The notes: generated by a model from the sequence alone, not told the origin. A DNA stretch of 64,000 nt from SVTX01 sp045577415 (GCA_045577415.1 JAZNII010000094.1:1-64000), one strand, 5' to 3'. Shown: positions 16,501-24,542, numbered from the stretch's first letter. Translations and numbers: made by a program.

Positions 16501-17219
16501 TGCTCTATACCGACCGAGACAGAGTCAAATTGGTGGGTATCATCAACTCCGTTTCACTCAAAACCACGAAGAACGACGACAGAATGGCGTTTTTCAAGCT
16601 GGAGGACAAGTACGGCGAGGTCGAGTGCATCGTTTTCCCGAAAAAGTATAACGAGCTTTATCACGAGATATTCGTGGATGCCGCTATCTACGTTGAGGGA
16701 ACGGTTTCTATCAAGGACGATGAAATTCCGAAGATTCTCGTTAACCACCTCACGGCACTTATCGAAAACGACAGATACGTAAGCAAGCCTGCGGAAGCTC
16801 CAACACAGCCAATGCAAAAAGAGCAATCCGTAGTGACCGAAACGCCCGCACAGGAATCCGAAAGCAACAACGGAGCACCCTCGATGATAAATATGTATCT
16901 TTCTTTCTACGGCGCGGCGCAAAGTAATCCCACGCCCGAACCTGCGAGAGTAAGTACGCCCAAATCCCCCGAGCCTCGGGTAACTATGGCGAGACAACAG
17001 CCCCAAAAGCTCTATCTGCGCGTTCCCGATATGTCGGGCGAGGTGTTTTTGAAGGTCAAGAATATGGTCGATATATTCAACGAAGGAACTGTCAAGGTCA
17101 TTTTCTATGATTCCTCTACTGCAAAATATTCGGAATATAGCGAGAGAATGTTCTATTCGGAGTATGCTATAAGTGAGTTGAAGAAGATAATTGGTGACGA
17201 CAATGTTGTAATCAAATAA
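13551..17219 (+). CDS. dnaE: DNA polymerase III alpha subunit, DnaE type
   Basis: Replicative polymerase, in Firmicutes thought to extend RNA primers before PolC takes over. The 1222 residues contain a PHP domain with HLHLHSEYSLLDG (about 6-18), then the polymerase palm with GPGRGSGAGSLVAYLLGIT and PDIDMDFCYNRRDEV (catalytic Asp residues about 405-407). A helix-hairpin-helix with LNKRQVEALIKCGAFDGL and an OB-fold (about 985-1075) follow. A Pro/Ser/Gln-rich low-complexity linker (about 1083-1150) then joins a short C-terminal domain. The linker varies between species. A strong GGCAGGAGCTT site precedes the ATG. Confidence 0.97.
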   Translation: MGEFVHLHLHSEYSLLDGACRIADIPDRLRECGQDAVAITDHGNMYGVIEFYKTCKKAGIKPIIGCEVYVATSSRFDKRNNTDSYYHLVLLCKNMTGYKNLIRLVSFGYTEGFYSKPRIDEDLLRTHSDGLIALSACLSGKIPRLLSVGDYESAKKTALDYAEMFGRDNFYIELQDHGTEETRQIMPLLVGLAEETGLPMVATNDCHYLRRQDSEIQQVLMCIQTNTTLDSSNKPTFGVDDYYIKTTDEMKRIYGGYSGAIENTVKIAEMCQLELDFDKVFLPKFPCPDGKGAEEYLRELTLAGLERGQKNGHLVFGNESHNDEKAYRERIDYELSVINTMGYADYFLIVQDYVGFAKSAGIPVGPGRGSGAGSLVAYLLGITDIDSIKFDLLFERFLNPERVSMPDIDMDFCYNRRDEVIDYVTRKYGREHVSQIITFGTLAAKAAIRDCGRAMGLSYSDVDVVAKAIPRELGITLKNALRFPELKELYEGSEQIKRLVDTAISLEGMPRNISVHAAGVVITDKPISEYVPLSVSNGTVVTQFDMDTIADLGLLKFDFLALRYLTIINDAQMQIKEFEPDFDIEKIPFDDKKTFELISRGDTAGVFQLESSGMKQVLQNLRPECIDDIISVISLYRPGPMDSIPRFIECRHDPSKVVYDLPELEPILRSTYGCTVYQEQVMSIFRTVAGYTYGHADIVRRAMSKKKASVLEAEREQFIGGAAENGIDRAKAEKLFDDMASFANYAFNKAHAAAYAVISYRSAYLKAHHTGEYMAALLTSVLGNQVKSVEYINECSKFGISVLPPDINGSRVTFATDRDNGNIRFGLLALKNVGKQMLEAIISERTTGGRFASFDNFVERMSDITDLNKRQVEALIKCGAFDGLGLFRSQLLMSYETIIDNVQQKNRNNPAGQMDMFSMGNIEAPSFDYPDIPEYGMKEKLLMEKEASGMYFSGHMLDNYSKHVEDLDIIATAELAETDEGGELLYTDRDRVKLVGIINSVSLKTTKNDDRMAFFKLEDKYGEVECIVFPKKYNELYHEIFVDAAIYVEGTVSIKDDEIPKILVNHLTALIENDRYVSKPAEAPTQPMQKEQSVVTETPAQESESNNGAPSMINMYLSFYGAAQSNPTPEPARVSTPKSPEPRVTMARQQPQKLYLRVPDMSGEVFLKVKNMVDIFNEGTVKVIFYDSSTAKYSEYSERMFYSEYAISELKKIIGDDNVVIK

Positions 17220-17225
17220 TACAAA

Positions 17226-17264
17226 AACACCGCCGAGAGTAACCGTTTGGTCGCTCTCGGCGGT
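17226..17264. repeat. 39-bp direct repeat copy 1; terminator hairpin
   Basis: A hairpin with arms ACCGCCGAGAG and CTCTCGGCGGT. All 39 bases are identical to 19546-19584. On the minus strand it is followed by GTTTTTGT, making a good terminator for the XRE gene. On the plus side the flank has no T-run, so it stops dnaE transcripts less well. Confidence 0.9.
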
Positions 17265-17282
17265 AATTCTAATTAAGTTTCA

Positions 17283-18344
17283 CTAAATAATGTCAATAGG
17301 CAACTTATGCGTTTGAAAAATATGTCTCCGTATTCTATCAGCCAATTTACCTTCATTCTCATACGGGATTTTAGTTTTTTCAATTTCAAAACCTTCAAGC
17401 AAAGGCGAGGTATGAACTAAATTTTCTTCAAGAGAATCAAATCTTTCCGCAAGTGAGATAGCCTCACATATTTTTTCTTTTGCTTTGTCTATCTCTCCGT
17501 ACTTGTAATATAAGCAAGCGAGAGAAGCAAGAGAGAAAGCCATATTGATATAATTCTTGCCAAAATCCTCATCCGTGTAGATAATCTTGTTTACCGCGAC
17601 CAATGACTCAAGCACTTCTATTCTTTCTTTTATAGGAACATCCGCGCGATACACCCAATTTACGGTTATCACATCATTTAGGAGAAATATAAGCTCCGAA
17701 ATTGCCGCTTTACTTGCCTTTTCTCGTCTTTCATCCTTATAAAGACGACAAAGCAAATAATCACGACAGTTTTGCATTAACGGCATCTCGTTTATTATCA
17801 TTTCCGCATCGCTAATCGAAACACCGCTTCCTTGAATATTGCTAAGCTTTATATAAAAGCCTATGACAATTTTCTTTGCCCAAACTCTAATACTATCAAT
17901 CGTACAGTTATCCCGAATTCGCTCGTATACTGAAAATATTTCATTTCTTTCTTCGATTAACACCTGATTTTGATTTTGCGCATACAAAACCAAAGCGTTC
18001 AAGTAACGCACCAGCAATCTGTATTCGGAGGGATAACGGGCAACTGATTCCTTCATTACAGCAACAAGTGTTTCGCAGTCATGCGCTTGCCATAGTGCAT
18101 AGTATTTTTCTTCATACTCGGCAATTTCTTTTTCTCTATTCACATCATAGCTCAAAAGATAGTCGATCGATACGCCGAAAAAGGAAGCTATTGACGGAAG
18201 CATATAAATATCGGGGACAGTATCTCCGCGCTCCCACTTGCTGACCGCTTGAAATGACACCCCTAAAAAATCAGCTAATTTTTCTTGTGTCAAGCCCCTC
18301 TCTGTTCTTAAACTGCGAACCTTTTCTCCAAATTCAAGCTTCAT
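17283..18344 (-). CDS. XRE-family regulator with long helical C-terminal domain
   Basis: 353 residues from the ATG that follows the gap stop (TAATATG); a GTG at 18356 overlapping gap is also possible. Residues about 4-60 form a Cro/CI helix-turn-helix (LRTERGLTQEKLADFLGVS then FQAVSKWERGDTVPD). The rest (about 70-350) is all-helical with repeats such as SLASLACLYYKYGEIDKAKEKICEAI split over pairs, resembling TPR-type sensor domains of peptide- or ligand-responsive regulators. It is co-transcribed with gap and probably controls it. The base composition looks more AT-rich than neighbouring housekeeping genes. Confidence 0.85.
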   Translation of the reverse strand: MKLEFGEKVRSLRTERGLTQEKLADFLGVSFQAVSKWERGDTVPDIYMLPSIASFFGVSIDYLLSYDVNREKEIAEYEEKYYALWQAHDCETLVAVMKESVARYPSEYRLLVRYLNALVLYAQNQNQVLIEERNEIFSVYERIRDNCTIDSIRVWAKKIVIGFYIKLSNIQGSGVSISDAEMIINEMPLMQNCRDYLLCRLYKDERREKASKAAISELIFLLNDVITVNWVYRADVPIKERIEVLESLVAVNKIIYTDEDFGKNYINMAFSLASLACLYYKYGEIDKAKEKICEAISLAERFDSLEENLVHTSPLLEGFEIEKTKIPYENEGKLADRIRRHIFQTHKLPIDII

Positions 18345-18345
18345 A

Positions 18346-19362
18346 TTAATTTTCACTCGCCTCCATTATTTTGATCAGATCAAGCACCTTATTTGAATAC
18401 CCCCACTCGTTATCGTACCAAGAAACAAGTTTAAAGAATCTCGGATTCAACTCAATACTTGCTGTCGCATCATATATCGAGGTTCTGTCATCGGAATAAA
18501 AATCGCTTGAAACTACTGCTTCATCGGTATAACCCAAAATTCCCGAAAGATTGGTCTCGGATGCTTGCTTGATACACTTATTTATTTCTTCCAAAGAAGT
18601 TTCACGTACTGTCCGAACCGTCAAATCCACCACAGAAACATCAATGGTAGGAACTCTGAAAGCCATACCCGTGATTTTTCCTTTAAGCTCGGGAAGTACA
18701 AGTACACAAGCCTTAGCCGCTCCGGTAGATGAAGGAATGATATTAACAGAAGCTGCTCTGCCGCCTCGCCAATCCTTCATGGATGCCGCATCAACCGTTG
18801 TTTGCGTATTAGTTGTTGCGTGAATTGTTGACATCAATGCTTCTTCAACACCAAAATTATCTGAAATCACCTTCAAAAGAGGAGCCAAGCAGTTGGTAGT
18901 ACAAGATGCATTTGAAACGATCTTCATATCCGAGGTATATTTGTCGGTATTAACACCGCAAACAAATGTTGGTGTCTCTTTATCCTTTGCGGGCGCGGTT
19001 ATAACCACCTTTTTCACACCTGCGCGCAAATGCGCCGAGGCTTTCTCCGTGGTGCAGAATACGCCGGTCGATTCGACAACGTAATCTACTCCAAGCTCTC
19101 CCCAACGAATCATTTCCGGGTTCTTTTCAGCAAAAGTCTTGATTTCTTTGTCTTCAATAATAATGCTGCTATCCGTATATGCAATGTTTGCTTTATAGAT
19201 TCCGTGAACCGAGTCGTGTTTCAGCATATAAGCCATATATGCCGCGTCAATAAACGGATCGTTTACTGCTACGACTTGAAAGATGTCACTATGCATCAAT
19301 GCCGCACGCATAACTAATCTGCCAATACGTCCAAAGCCGTTAATACCAATTTTGATACTCAT
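18346..19362 (-). CDS. gap: Glyceraldehyde-3-phosphate dehydrogenase
   Basis: The glycolytic enzyme oxidising glyceraldehyde-3-phosphate to 1,3-bisphosphoglycerate with NAD. The 338 residues have the Rossmann GINGFGRIGRLVMRA (about 6-20), NDP at about 34-36 favouring NAD, the catalytic Cys in SNASCTTNCLAP (about 154), and His about 181 in STIHATT. The C-terminal WYDNEWGYSNKV is intact. The ATG follows AAGGAAGTATTTATT. It is paired with its own XRE gene within a repeat-bounded module, so it may be a second, specialised copy; whether another gap exists elsewhere cannot be known here. Confidence 0.95.
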   Translation of the reverse strand: MSIKIGINGFGRIGRLVMRAALMHSDIFQVVAVNDPFIDAAYMAYMLKHDSVHGIYKANIAYTDSSIIIEDKEIKTFAEKNPEMIRWGELGVDYVVESTGVFCTTEKASAHLRAGVKKVVITAPAKDKETPTFVCGVNTDKYTSDMKIVSNASCTTNCLAPLLKVISDNFGVEEALMSTIHATTNTQTTVDAASMKDWRGGRAASVNIIPSSTGAAKACVLVLPELKGKITGMAFRVPTIDVSVVDLTVRTVRETSLEEINKCIKQASETNLSGILGYTDEAVVSSDFYSDDRTSIYDATASIELNPRFFKLVSWYDNEWGYSNKVLDLIKIMEASEN

Positions 19363-19393
19363 AATAAATACTTCCTTTCGTTATTTCACCTAC

Positions 19394-19422
19394 ATTATAC
19401 CATCATTGTTTTTACAGGTCAA
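19394..19422 (-). promoter_or_regulatory. Promoter of gap/XRE module
   Basis: Reading leftward, TTGACC and TATAAT are 17 bases apart, 31 bases before the gap start. Confidence 0.75.
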
Positions 19423-19461
19423 TAACTTAGCAAGAGAAGTTTATTCTAATAACAAGAGAAT

Positions 19462-19510
19462 TTTCTAATGTGTATAAATGCCATTAGAAATACTTGACAA
19501 TGGTACCATT
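19462..19510. promoter_or_regulatory. Two inverted repeats upstream of gap, candidate operators
   Basis: TTTCTAATG (19462-19470) pairs perfectly with CATTAGAAA (19482-19490) across 11 bases, and AATGGTACCATT (19499-19510) is a perfect 12-bp palindrome. Both lie upstream of the gap promoter and may bind the co-encoded XRE protein; binding is inference. Confidence 0.4.
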
Positions 19511-19545
19511 ACCACTTTGTTTGTGAAGTATAAAATCCTAAAGTG

Positions 19546-19584
19546 AACACCGCCGAGAGTAACCGTTTGGTCGCTCTCGGCGGT
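19546..19584. repeat. 39-bp direct repeat copy 2; terminator hairpin
   Basis: Identical to 17226-17264. Here the outer stem extends further (GTGAACACC with GGTGTTTAC, one mismatch). It lies between the gap promoter region and the end of the phosphohexomutase gene. Confidence 0.9.
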
Positions 19585-19597
19585 GTTTACTATAAAA

Positions 19598-21310
19598 TCA
19601 AATATTAAGAGTCTTTTTATACGCCTCGATATTAGCAAGCGCCGTCTCCTGATCTGCGGCAGATACCATAAAGTAGAATTTTACCTTAGGTTCGGTGCCG
19701 GAGGGACGGACGATAACAACGTCACCGTTTTCAAGCTTGAAGGAGAGAACGTTGGACGCAGGCAATTCGGTAGAGGTCTTTTCTCCGCTTACAACGTCCG
19801 TAAAGGTCTGTTTCTTATAATCACCGAAGGTAACGACCCGAACTCCGCCAAGCTCGACGGGAGTGCTTGTTCTCATGCCATCAAGCAGAGCCGCCATTTT
19901 TGCGGGACCGTCAACACCCTCCATATATATCTCAACGTTTCTTTCAAGGCAGAAGCCGTACTTTTCGTAGAGACCCTCAAGGGCATCGTAAAGAGTCATA
20001 CCCTTGGCGTGGTAATATGCGGTCATCTCGCAAATAAGCATGGTAGCGACAACTGCATCCTTATCGCGTGCATAAGTACCCTTAAGGTAGCCGTAGCTTT
20101 CCTCAAATCCGAAGATATAGGAGCCTTCGCCCGTAGCCTCGTGGTTCTTAATGACCTCGCCGATAAACTTAAATCCGGTAAGCACGTTGAACATCTCAAC
20201 GCCGTGAGCGTCACATATCTTGGTAGCAAGCTCGGAGGAAACTATGGATTTGACCACATATGGCTGATCGGGCATAGTGCCTGTTTCCTCATAAGCAGTG
20301 ATGATATAGTCGATAAGAAGCGCGCCCATCTGGTTGCCCGTGATGGTCTTGAAGCTACCGTCTCGGGTTTTGGCAACAACGCCGACACGGTCTGCATCGG
20401 GGTCGGTAGCGACTACAAGGTTGCTTCCAACGTTATTGGCAATCGCGATACCGAGTTCAAAAACCTCTGCGTATTCGGGATTGGGCTTTTCGACGGTGGG
20501 GAAGTTGCCGTCAATGACGAACTGTTCCTCAACCTTGTAAAGATGCTTGATACCCGTTCTTGCAAGAATTTCGGGGATAAGCTTGTGACCCGTACCGTGA
20601 AGGGGAGTGTATACTATCTTCAATTCATCCGCAACTGCCTTGACTGCCTCGGGGTTGACTGCTTGTGCCTGAACCTGCGCAAGATAAAGTTCATCCATTT
20701 CAGAACCGAGGATCTTGATCTTGCCCTCGGCAACCGCCGTGTAAAAATCAACTCTCTTGACGTCGTTGAAGATGTCTATCTTGCATATCTCCTCGTAAAC
20801 GGTGTTAGCATGCTCAGGAGGGAGCTGCGCGCCGTCCTCCCAATATGCCTTGTAGCCGTTATATTGCTTGGGATTGTGTGATGCGGTGATATTGATACCC
20901 GCAACGCACTTCAGCTCGCGGAGAGCGAAGGAAAGCTCGGGGGTGGGGCGGAGAGCATCAAAAATATATACAGGAATATCAGCTGCTGCCAGAACCTCTG
21001 CGGACACCTTGGCGAAAAGCTCTGAATTATTGCGGCTATCGTAAGCGATAGCAACGCCGTCTACCGCCCTGCCTTCCTTGTGGATAAGGGTAGCCAAGCC
21101 CTGAGTTGCCTGCGCTACTGTGTAGATGTTCATAGCGTTCATTCCAATCTTCATAGTGCCGCGAAGTCCCGCGGTACCAAAGGTCAGACCTGATGTAAAA
21201 CGAAGCTTGATCTCATCGTCATTATCGGCGATGTCGCGAAGCTCTTGCTTTTCAGCTTCTGTAAGGACGGGGGAATTCAACCAAAGATTGTAATTATCAA
21301 GATAATTCAT
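19598..21310 (-). CDS. pgm: Phospho-sugar mutase (alpha-phosphoglucomutase type)
   Basis: Interconverts hexose-1- and 6-phosphates (glucose and/or mannose). The 570 residues match the long Firmicutes PgcA-like form. The phosphoserine loop is TASHNPKQYNGYK (Ser about 144), the metal loop DPDADRVG is at about 300-307, the sugar-specificity loop FGFEESYGYLKG at about 400, and the phosphate-binding IVRPSGTEPKVKFY near the C-terminus. It is last in the htpG run. It would supply UDP-glucose precursors for wall polymers and glycolipids. Confidence 0.92.
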   Translation of the reverse strand: MNYLDNYNLWLNSPVLTEAEKQELRDIADNDDEIKLRFTSGLTFGTAGLRGTMKIGMNAMNIYTVAQATQGLATLIHKEGRAVDGVAIAYDSRNNSELFAKVSAEVLAAADIPVYIFDALRPTPELSFALRELKCVAGINITASHNPKQYNGYKAYWEDGAQLPPEHANTVYEEICKIDIFNDVKRVDFYTAVAEGKIKILGSEMDELYLAQVQAQAVNPEAVKAVADELKIVYTPLHGTGHKLIPEILARTGIKHLYKVEEQFVIDGNFPTVEKPNPEYAEVFELGIAIANNVGSNLVVATDPDADRVGVVAKTRDGSFKTITGNQMGALLIDYIITAYEETGTMPDQPYVVKSIVSSELATKICDAHGVEMFNVLTGFKFIGEVIKNHEATGEGSYIFGFEESYGYLKGTYARDKDAVVATMLICEMTAYYHAKGMTLYDALEGLYEKYGFCLERNVEIYMEGVDGPAKMAALLDGMRTSTPVELGGVRVVTFGDYKKQTFTDVVSGEKTSTELPASNVLSFKLENGDVVIVRPSGTEPKVKFYFMVSAADQETALANIEAYKKTLNI

Positions 21311-21346
21311 AAAAAAACTCCTTTCAAAATGTTACTTTTAGGTAAA

Positions 21347-21598
21347 TCAAGCCTGCTTGTACTGCTCAAGCGCGATTGCTAACTGGTCGGGACATGAGGT
21401 GGGTCTGGGACCGCAATTGATTCCGCGAAGGCGCTTGATAGCCTCCTCAACGGTCATACCCTTGACGAGCGCGCTTACGCCCTGTGTGTTTCCCGAGCAT
21501 CCGCCTGTAAATTTTGCTTCAACTACGACACCGTTCTCAATATCAATGTCGATTTGACGGGAGCAGGTTCCGTGTGTTTTGTAAGTAATGTGTTCCAT
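21347..21598 (-). CDS. TSCPD-domain protein, TIGR03905 family
   Basis: An 83-residue protein starting MEHITYKTHGTCSRQ, with CSGNTQGVSALVKGM and ending CGPRPTSCPDQLA. Those Cys positions and the SCPDQ motif match TIGR03905, a stand-alone relative of the C-terminal zinc-like region of ribonucleotide reductases. The function of stand-alone versions is unknown; metal binding by the Cys residues is plausible. AAGGAAG precedes the ATG. It lies 36 bases upstream of the phosphohexomutase. Confidence 0.85.
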   Translation of the reverse strand: MEHITYKTHGTCSRQIDIDIENGVVVEAKFTGGCSGNTQGVSALVKGMTVEEAIKRLRGINCGPRPTSCPDQLAIALEQYKQA

Positions 21599-21642
21599 AA
21601 TTCTTATGCTTCCTTTCAAATAATATTCATGTTGCTGTGATT

Positions 21643-22611
21643 TTATATCTGCGTATAGAGACCAATAGGGATAAAAGCGGGGCAGTCTATTGCGAGAAAC
21701 GACAAAAACGTTTGCATATCCGATCCGTCAACTCTGAAAACAGGACAAAAATATATTTCTTTTCCGATTCCTGCGGCATGCATATTCAGCGTGTCTATTC
21801 TCCTGAGCTTAAGCGAGCAGAAATCTGCGGCGCAAAACACATCCTCAAGTTTTAAGTTGTCCTCTCCCGATATTGCGAACTCAAAATATCTGTTTCTTGT
21901 TTTGGTGCGAATCGCGGTGTTTTGAGAAATAAAGGCTTTTCTCAAAAGCGCGTAACGGGTGTATCCGTTATTTCCGTGCAGATCGTAAACCGAAATTATC
22001 TTAAAAGAGTACTTGAATATAAGATCGTAAAAGGACAAGAGCTTGCCGTCGGCAGAGGTCTCGACGGGTAATATGCAATACTCACATTCCCCCTTGTATA
22101 CGCTGTCGCATACATCTGTGGCGTTTTCAAAATATGCGGCGCGCGGAGAGCTTAACAATGCAGAAAATTGCAGATACGCGGCATCGTTATATGAGTTTTT
22201 TATGTATGCTATCCTCTCTGCGGCGTTCTCTGATATTGAAAGCTCGGATTCCTGCCATAGATTTTTCAATGCATTCTTGTTTTCAGAGTTTAATTTGCTG
22301 ACAACCTCTTTAAACACAGTTAAGCGCTCAATGGTGGATAGCTTTGAAAATACTATATCCGCAATATGCCTGTTTTCGCTGATGATGTTTCCCGAGTCGG
22401 CTTTTCCCTCGGATTTTATAGAAAGAATAATACTTTTTATTATGTCGGTATCTCCGCCGTCGATCAGGATTGCCTCGGACAACTCAGAAAGATGCGCCAA
22501 CCTCTCCTCAATTATAGATTCAAGAACACCTTCAAGCTCTGAAAGATTTGAAAGCGTTATTTCGGTATTGCTGCCCTCAAGCTCGGGAATATCCGAATAG
22601 ATCAGTCCCAT
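21643..22611 (-). CDS. Prephenate-dehydratase-like protein of unknown function
   Basis: 322 residues, start overlapping the htpG stop by one base (TGATG). The N-terminal half (about 1-150) is helical with no recognised motif. The middle reads FENATDVCDSVYKGECEYCI then LPVETSADGKLLSFYDLIFK, closely echoing the prephenate dehydratase block around ADYGVVPIEN. A TRF-like motif follows (NNGYTRYALL). The second lobe of a real prephenate dehydratase is largely missing, and the end (about 245-322) resembles an ACT-like sensor domain. Catalysis is doubtful; an amino-acid-sensing role is inference. Coupling to htpG is direct. Confidence 0.7.
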   Translation of the reverse strand: MGLIYSDIPELEGSNTEITLSNLSELEGVLESIIEERLAHLSELSEAILIDGGDTDIIKSIILSIKSEGKADSGNIISENRHIADIVFSKLSTIERLTVFKEVVSKLNSENKNALKNLWQESELSISENAAERIAYIKNSYNDAAYLQFSALLSSPRAAYFENATDVCDSVYKGECEYCILPVETSADGKLLSFYDLIFKYSFKIISVYDLHGNNGYTRYALLRKAFISQNTAIRTKTRNRYFEFAISGEDNLKLEDVFCAADFCSLKLRRIDTLNMHAAGIGKEIYFCPVFRVDGSDMQTFLSFLAIDCPAFIPIGLYTQI

Positions 22612-24470
22612 CAGAGCATCTCCAAAATCTTGAAGCTGTCGGCAAGGAATGCTTTAAGCTCGTCGGCGGTCATGTGTCTTTGAGAAATGAGAGTAAGACG
22701 GTAAATGTCCTTTGCGATAAGCCTTGCCTTATCGGTGTCGCTATCATTTATTGCGGCAAGCTTGGAGATAAGAGGAGAGGACGAATTAAGTACGAGAGTG
22801 TATTCCGTGGGGAAAGCTCCGCCCATATCCATGCCCATGCTTGCATACATCTTCATCATGTCCTCCATGCGTCGGGATTCCTCGGAGAGAGTAAGCAAGG
22901 CAGGAACGCTTGCATCCTTAAGAATCTCAAACTTGACATCGAGCTTTTCGTCGCCTACCGCGTCCTTAAAGAGGGAAGCAATAGCTTCGTTTTCAACCGC
23001 CTCGCCGTCACCCTTAAGTATATCGGAGATGTCGGAGTCGATTCTCTTGTATTTGACGTCACTGTCGTTCATCTCGCACATGCCGATAAATTGGGTATCA
23101 AGCTGATGGTTGAGCAGTGCGATCTTGATGCCTTCTGCCTCAAGCATTGAAATATATTGTGCTTGGAGAGCTTTATCGGTAGCGTAATATATCTCGCCCT
23201 TGTGTTTCTCCTCACAATCCTTGAGGTATTCGTCAGCGGTCATAAAGCTACCGTCGGTAAGCTCCAACAGATAACATTTCTTAACTCTGTCGTAGAATTT
23301 TTTGTCACGAAGCGCGGCGTACTCAAAGAATATCTTAAGCTCGCTCCAGATCTTTTCGTATTTCTCTCTGTCATTGTTGCAAAGGGAGCAGATCTTGTCG
23401 GCAACCTTCTTTACGATGTGGGCGGATACCTTTTTAACGTAAGCGTTATCCTGGAGATAGCTTCTTGAAACATTCAAGGGAAGCTCGGGGCAATCAAGCA
23501 CGCCTTTGAGCATAAGCAGAAAGTCGGGAATTACTTCCTTTATATCGTCTGCAACGAATACCTGATTGTAGAATAGCTTTACTTGACCCTCGTATGACTC
23601 ATACTCGTTAAGTCTTGCAGGGAAATAAAGTATGCCCTTGAAATTGAGAGGATAGTCCGCATTAATGTGAATATGGAAAAGCGGTTCTTTATAATCGTGA
23701 AATACTTTCTTGTAAAATTCGCCGTATTCCTCATCGGTACAATCAGACGCGTTCTTGAGCCAAATCGGAGAGGTCTCGTTGATGGGGGTATCAACATTTT
23801 CTTCGGTATCTTCCGCGTTATCCTTGCTTTCATCTCCCTCAACTGTGAAGAAAATATCCACCGACATAAACGCGCAGTATTTATCAAGTATTTCACGTGT
23901 TTTGGCTTCTTCAAGATAAGCTGCCTCGTCGTCGGAAATATGCATAATAACGTCGGTACCGTGTTCTTTTCTGTCTCCGTCCTCAATTTCGTACTCTCCG
24001 GCACCGTTACAGACCCAACGGAGAGCCTTGGAATCGGTGTATGATTTAGTAACCACCTCTACTGTGTCGGAAACCATAAAAGAAGAATAAAAACCAAGAC
24101 CGAAGTGACCGATTATGCCGTTATTTTGGTTGTTCTCGTCATACTTCTGAATAAAATCAAGCGCTCCCGAAAGTGCTATGGAGCAGATATATTTTTCAAG
24201 CTCCTCCTCGGTCATACCAATGCCGTTGTCTGAAACGGTAAGGGTCTTTGCTTCTTTATCCAGGGTAACTCTTACCGCGTATTTTTCCTCGCCGCAGTCG
24301 TATTCTCCGAGAGATGCGAGCCTGCGAAGCTTGGTTATTGCGTCGGTCGCGTTGGAAACGATCTCTCGAAGAAAAATATCCTTTTCGGAATAAAGCCATT
24401 TTTTGATTATAGGGAATATATGGGCGGTCTCAACCGAAATACCGCCTTTTTTTGTGTTGTTTTCGCTCAT
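22611..24470 (-). CDS. htpG: Hsp90-family chaperone HtpG
   Basis: ATP-dependent chaperone. The 619 residues begin with the GHKL ATPase domain: FLREIVSNATDAITKL (about 34-49), SDNGIGMTEEELEKY (about 79-93), and the lid/ATP motif GIIGHFGLGFYSSFMV. The middle domain includes SEEEYGEFYKK-like TDEEYGEFYKKVFHDY and LNVSRSYLQD with the catalytic-loop Arg. A C-terminal dimerisation region is present. The ATG is preceded by GAGGTAAAAA. It leads the htpG, dehydratase-like, TSCPD, pgm run. Confidence 0.95.
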   Translation of the reverse strand: MSENNTKKGGISVETAHIFPIIKKWLYSEKDIFLREIVSNATDAITKLRRLASLGEYDCGEEKYAVRVTLDKEAKTLTVSDNGIGMTEEELEKYICSIALSGALDFIQKYDENNQNNGIIGHFGLGFYSSFMVSDTVEVVTKSYTDSKALRWVCNGAGEYEIEDGDRKEHGTDVIMHISDDEAAYLEEAKTREILDKYCAFMSVDIFFTVEGDESKDNAEDTEENVDTPINETSPIWLKNASDCTDEEYGEFYKKVFHDYKEPLFHIHINADYPLNFKGILYFPARLNEYESYEGQVKLFYNQVFVADDIKEVIPDFLLMLKGVLDCPELPLNVSRSYLQDNAYVKKVSAHIVKKVADKICSLCNNDREKYEKIWSELKIFFEYAALRDKKFYDRVKKCYLLELTDGSFMTADEYLKDCEEKHKGEIYYATDKALQAQYISMLEAEGIKIALLNHQLDTQFIGMCEMNDSDVKYKRIDSDISDILKGDGEAVENEAIASLFKDAVGDEKLDVKFEILKDASVPALLTLSEESRRMEDMMKMYASMGMDMGGAFPTEYTLVLNSSSPLISKLAAINDSDTDKARLIAKDIYRLTLISQRHMTADELKAFLADSFKILEML

Positions 24471-24513
24471 TTTTTACCTCAAGTTTTGAAATTTAATATA
24501 ATTGCACAAATTT

Positions 24514-24542
24514 ATTATATACCTTTTTTGTTTATAAGTCAA
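24514..24542 (-). promoter_or_regulatory. Promoter for htpG run
   Basis: Reading leftward, TTGACT and TATAAT are separated by 17 bases, 44 bases before the htpG start. I saw no CIRCE-type repeat. Confidence 0.7.

Larger units (their letters stand above)
17226..19584. mobile_element. Candidate inserted gap/XRE module flanked by 39-bp direct repeats
   Basis: Two genes with their own promoter lie between two exact 39-bp copies of one terminator. Joining the left flank of copy 1 (AAAAACACC) to the right flank of copy 2 (GGTGTTTAC) restores a fully symmetrical dnaE/pgm terminator. That is the pattern expected if the module entered that terminator and duplicated it. No transposase or integrase is present, so the mechanism is unknown. 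Confidence 0.5.

Noticed and set aside
17226..19584. Calling the repeat-bounded module an insertion sequence
   Set aside because: It has no transposase, integrase or terminal inverted repeats; only the direct duplication of a terminator is visible.
19583..20881. 432-codon plus-strand frame
   Set aside because: Fully antisense to the phosphohexomutase, whose motifs are intact; a by-product of its codon bias.
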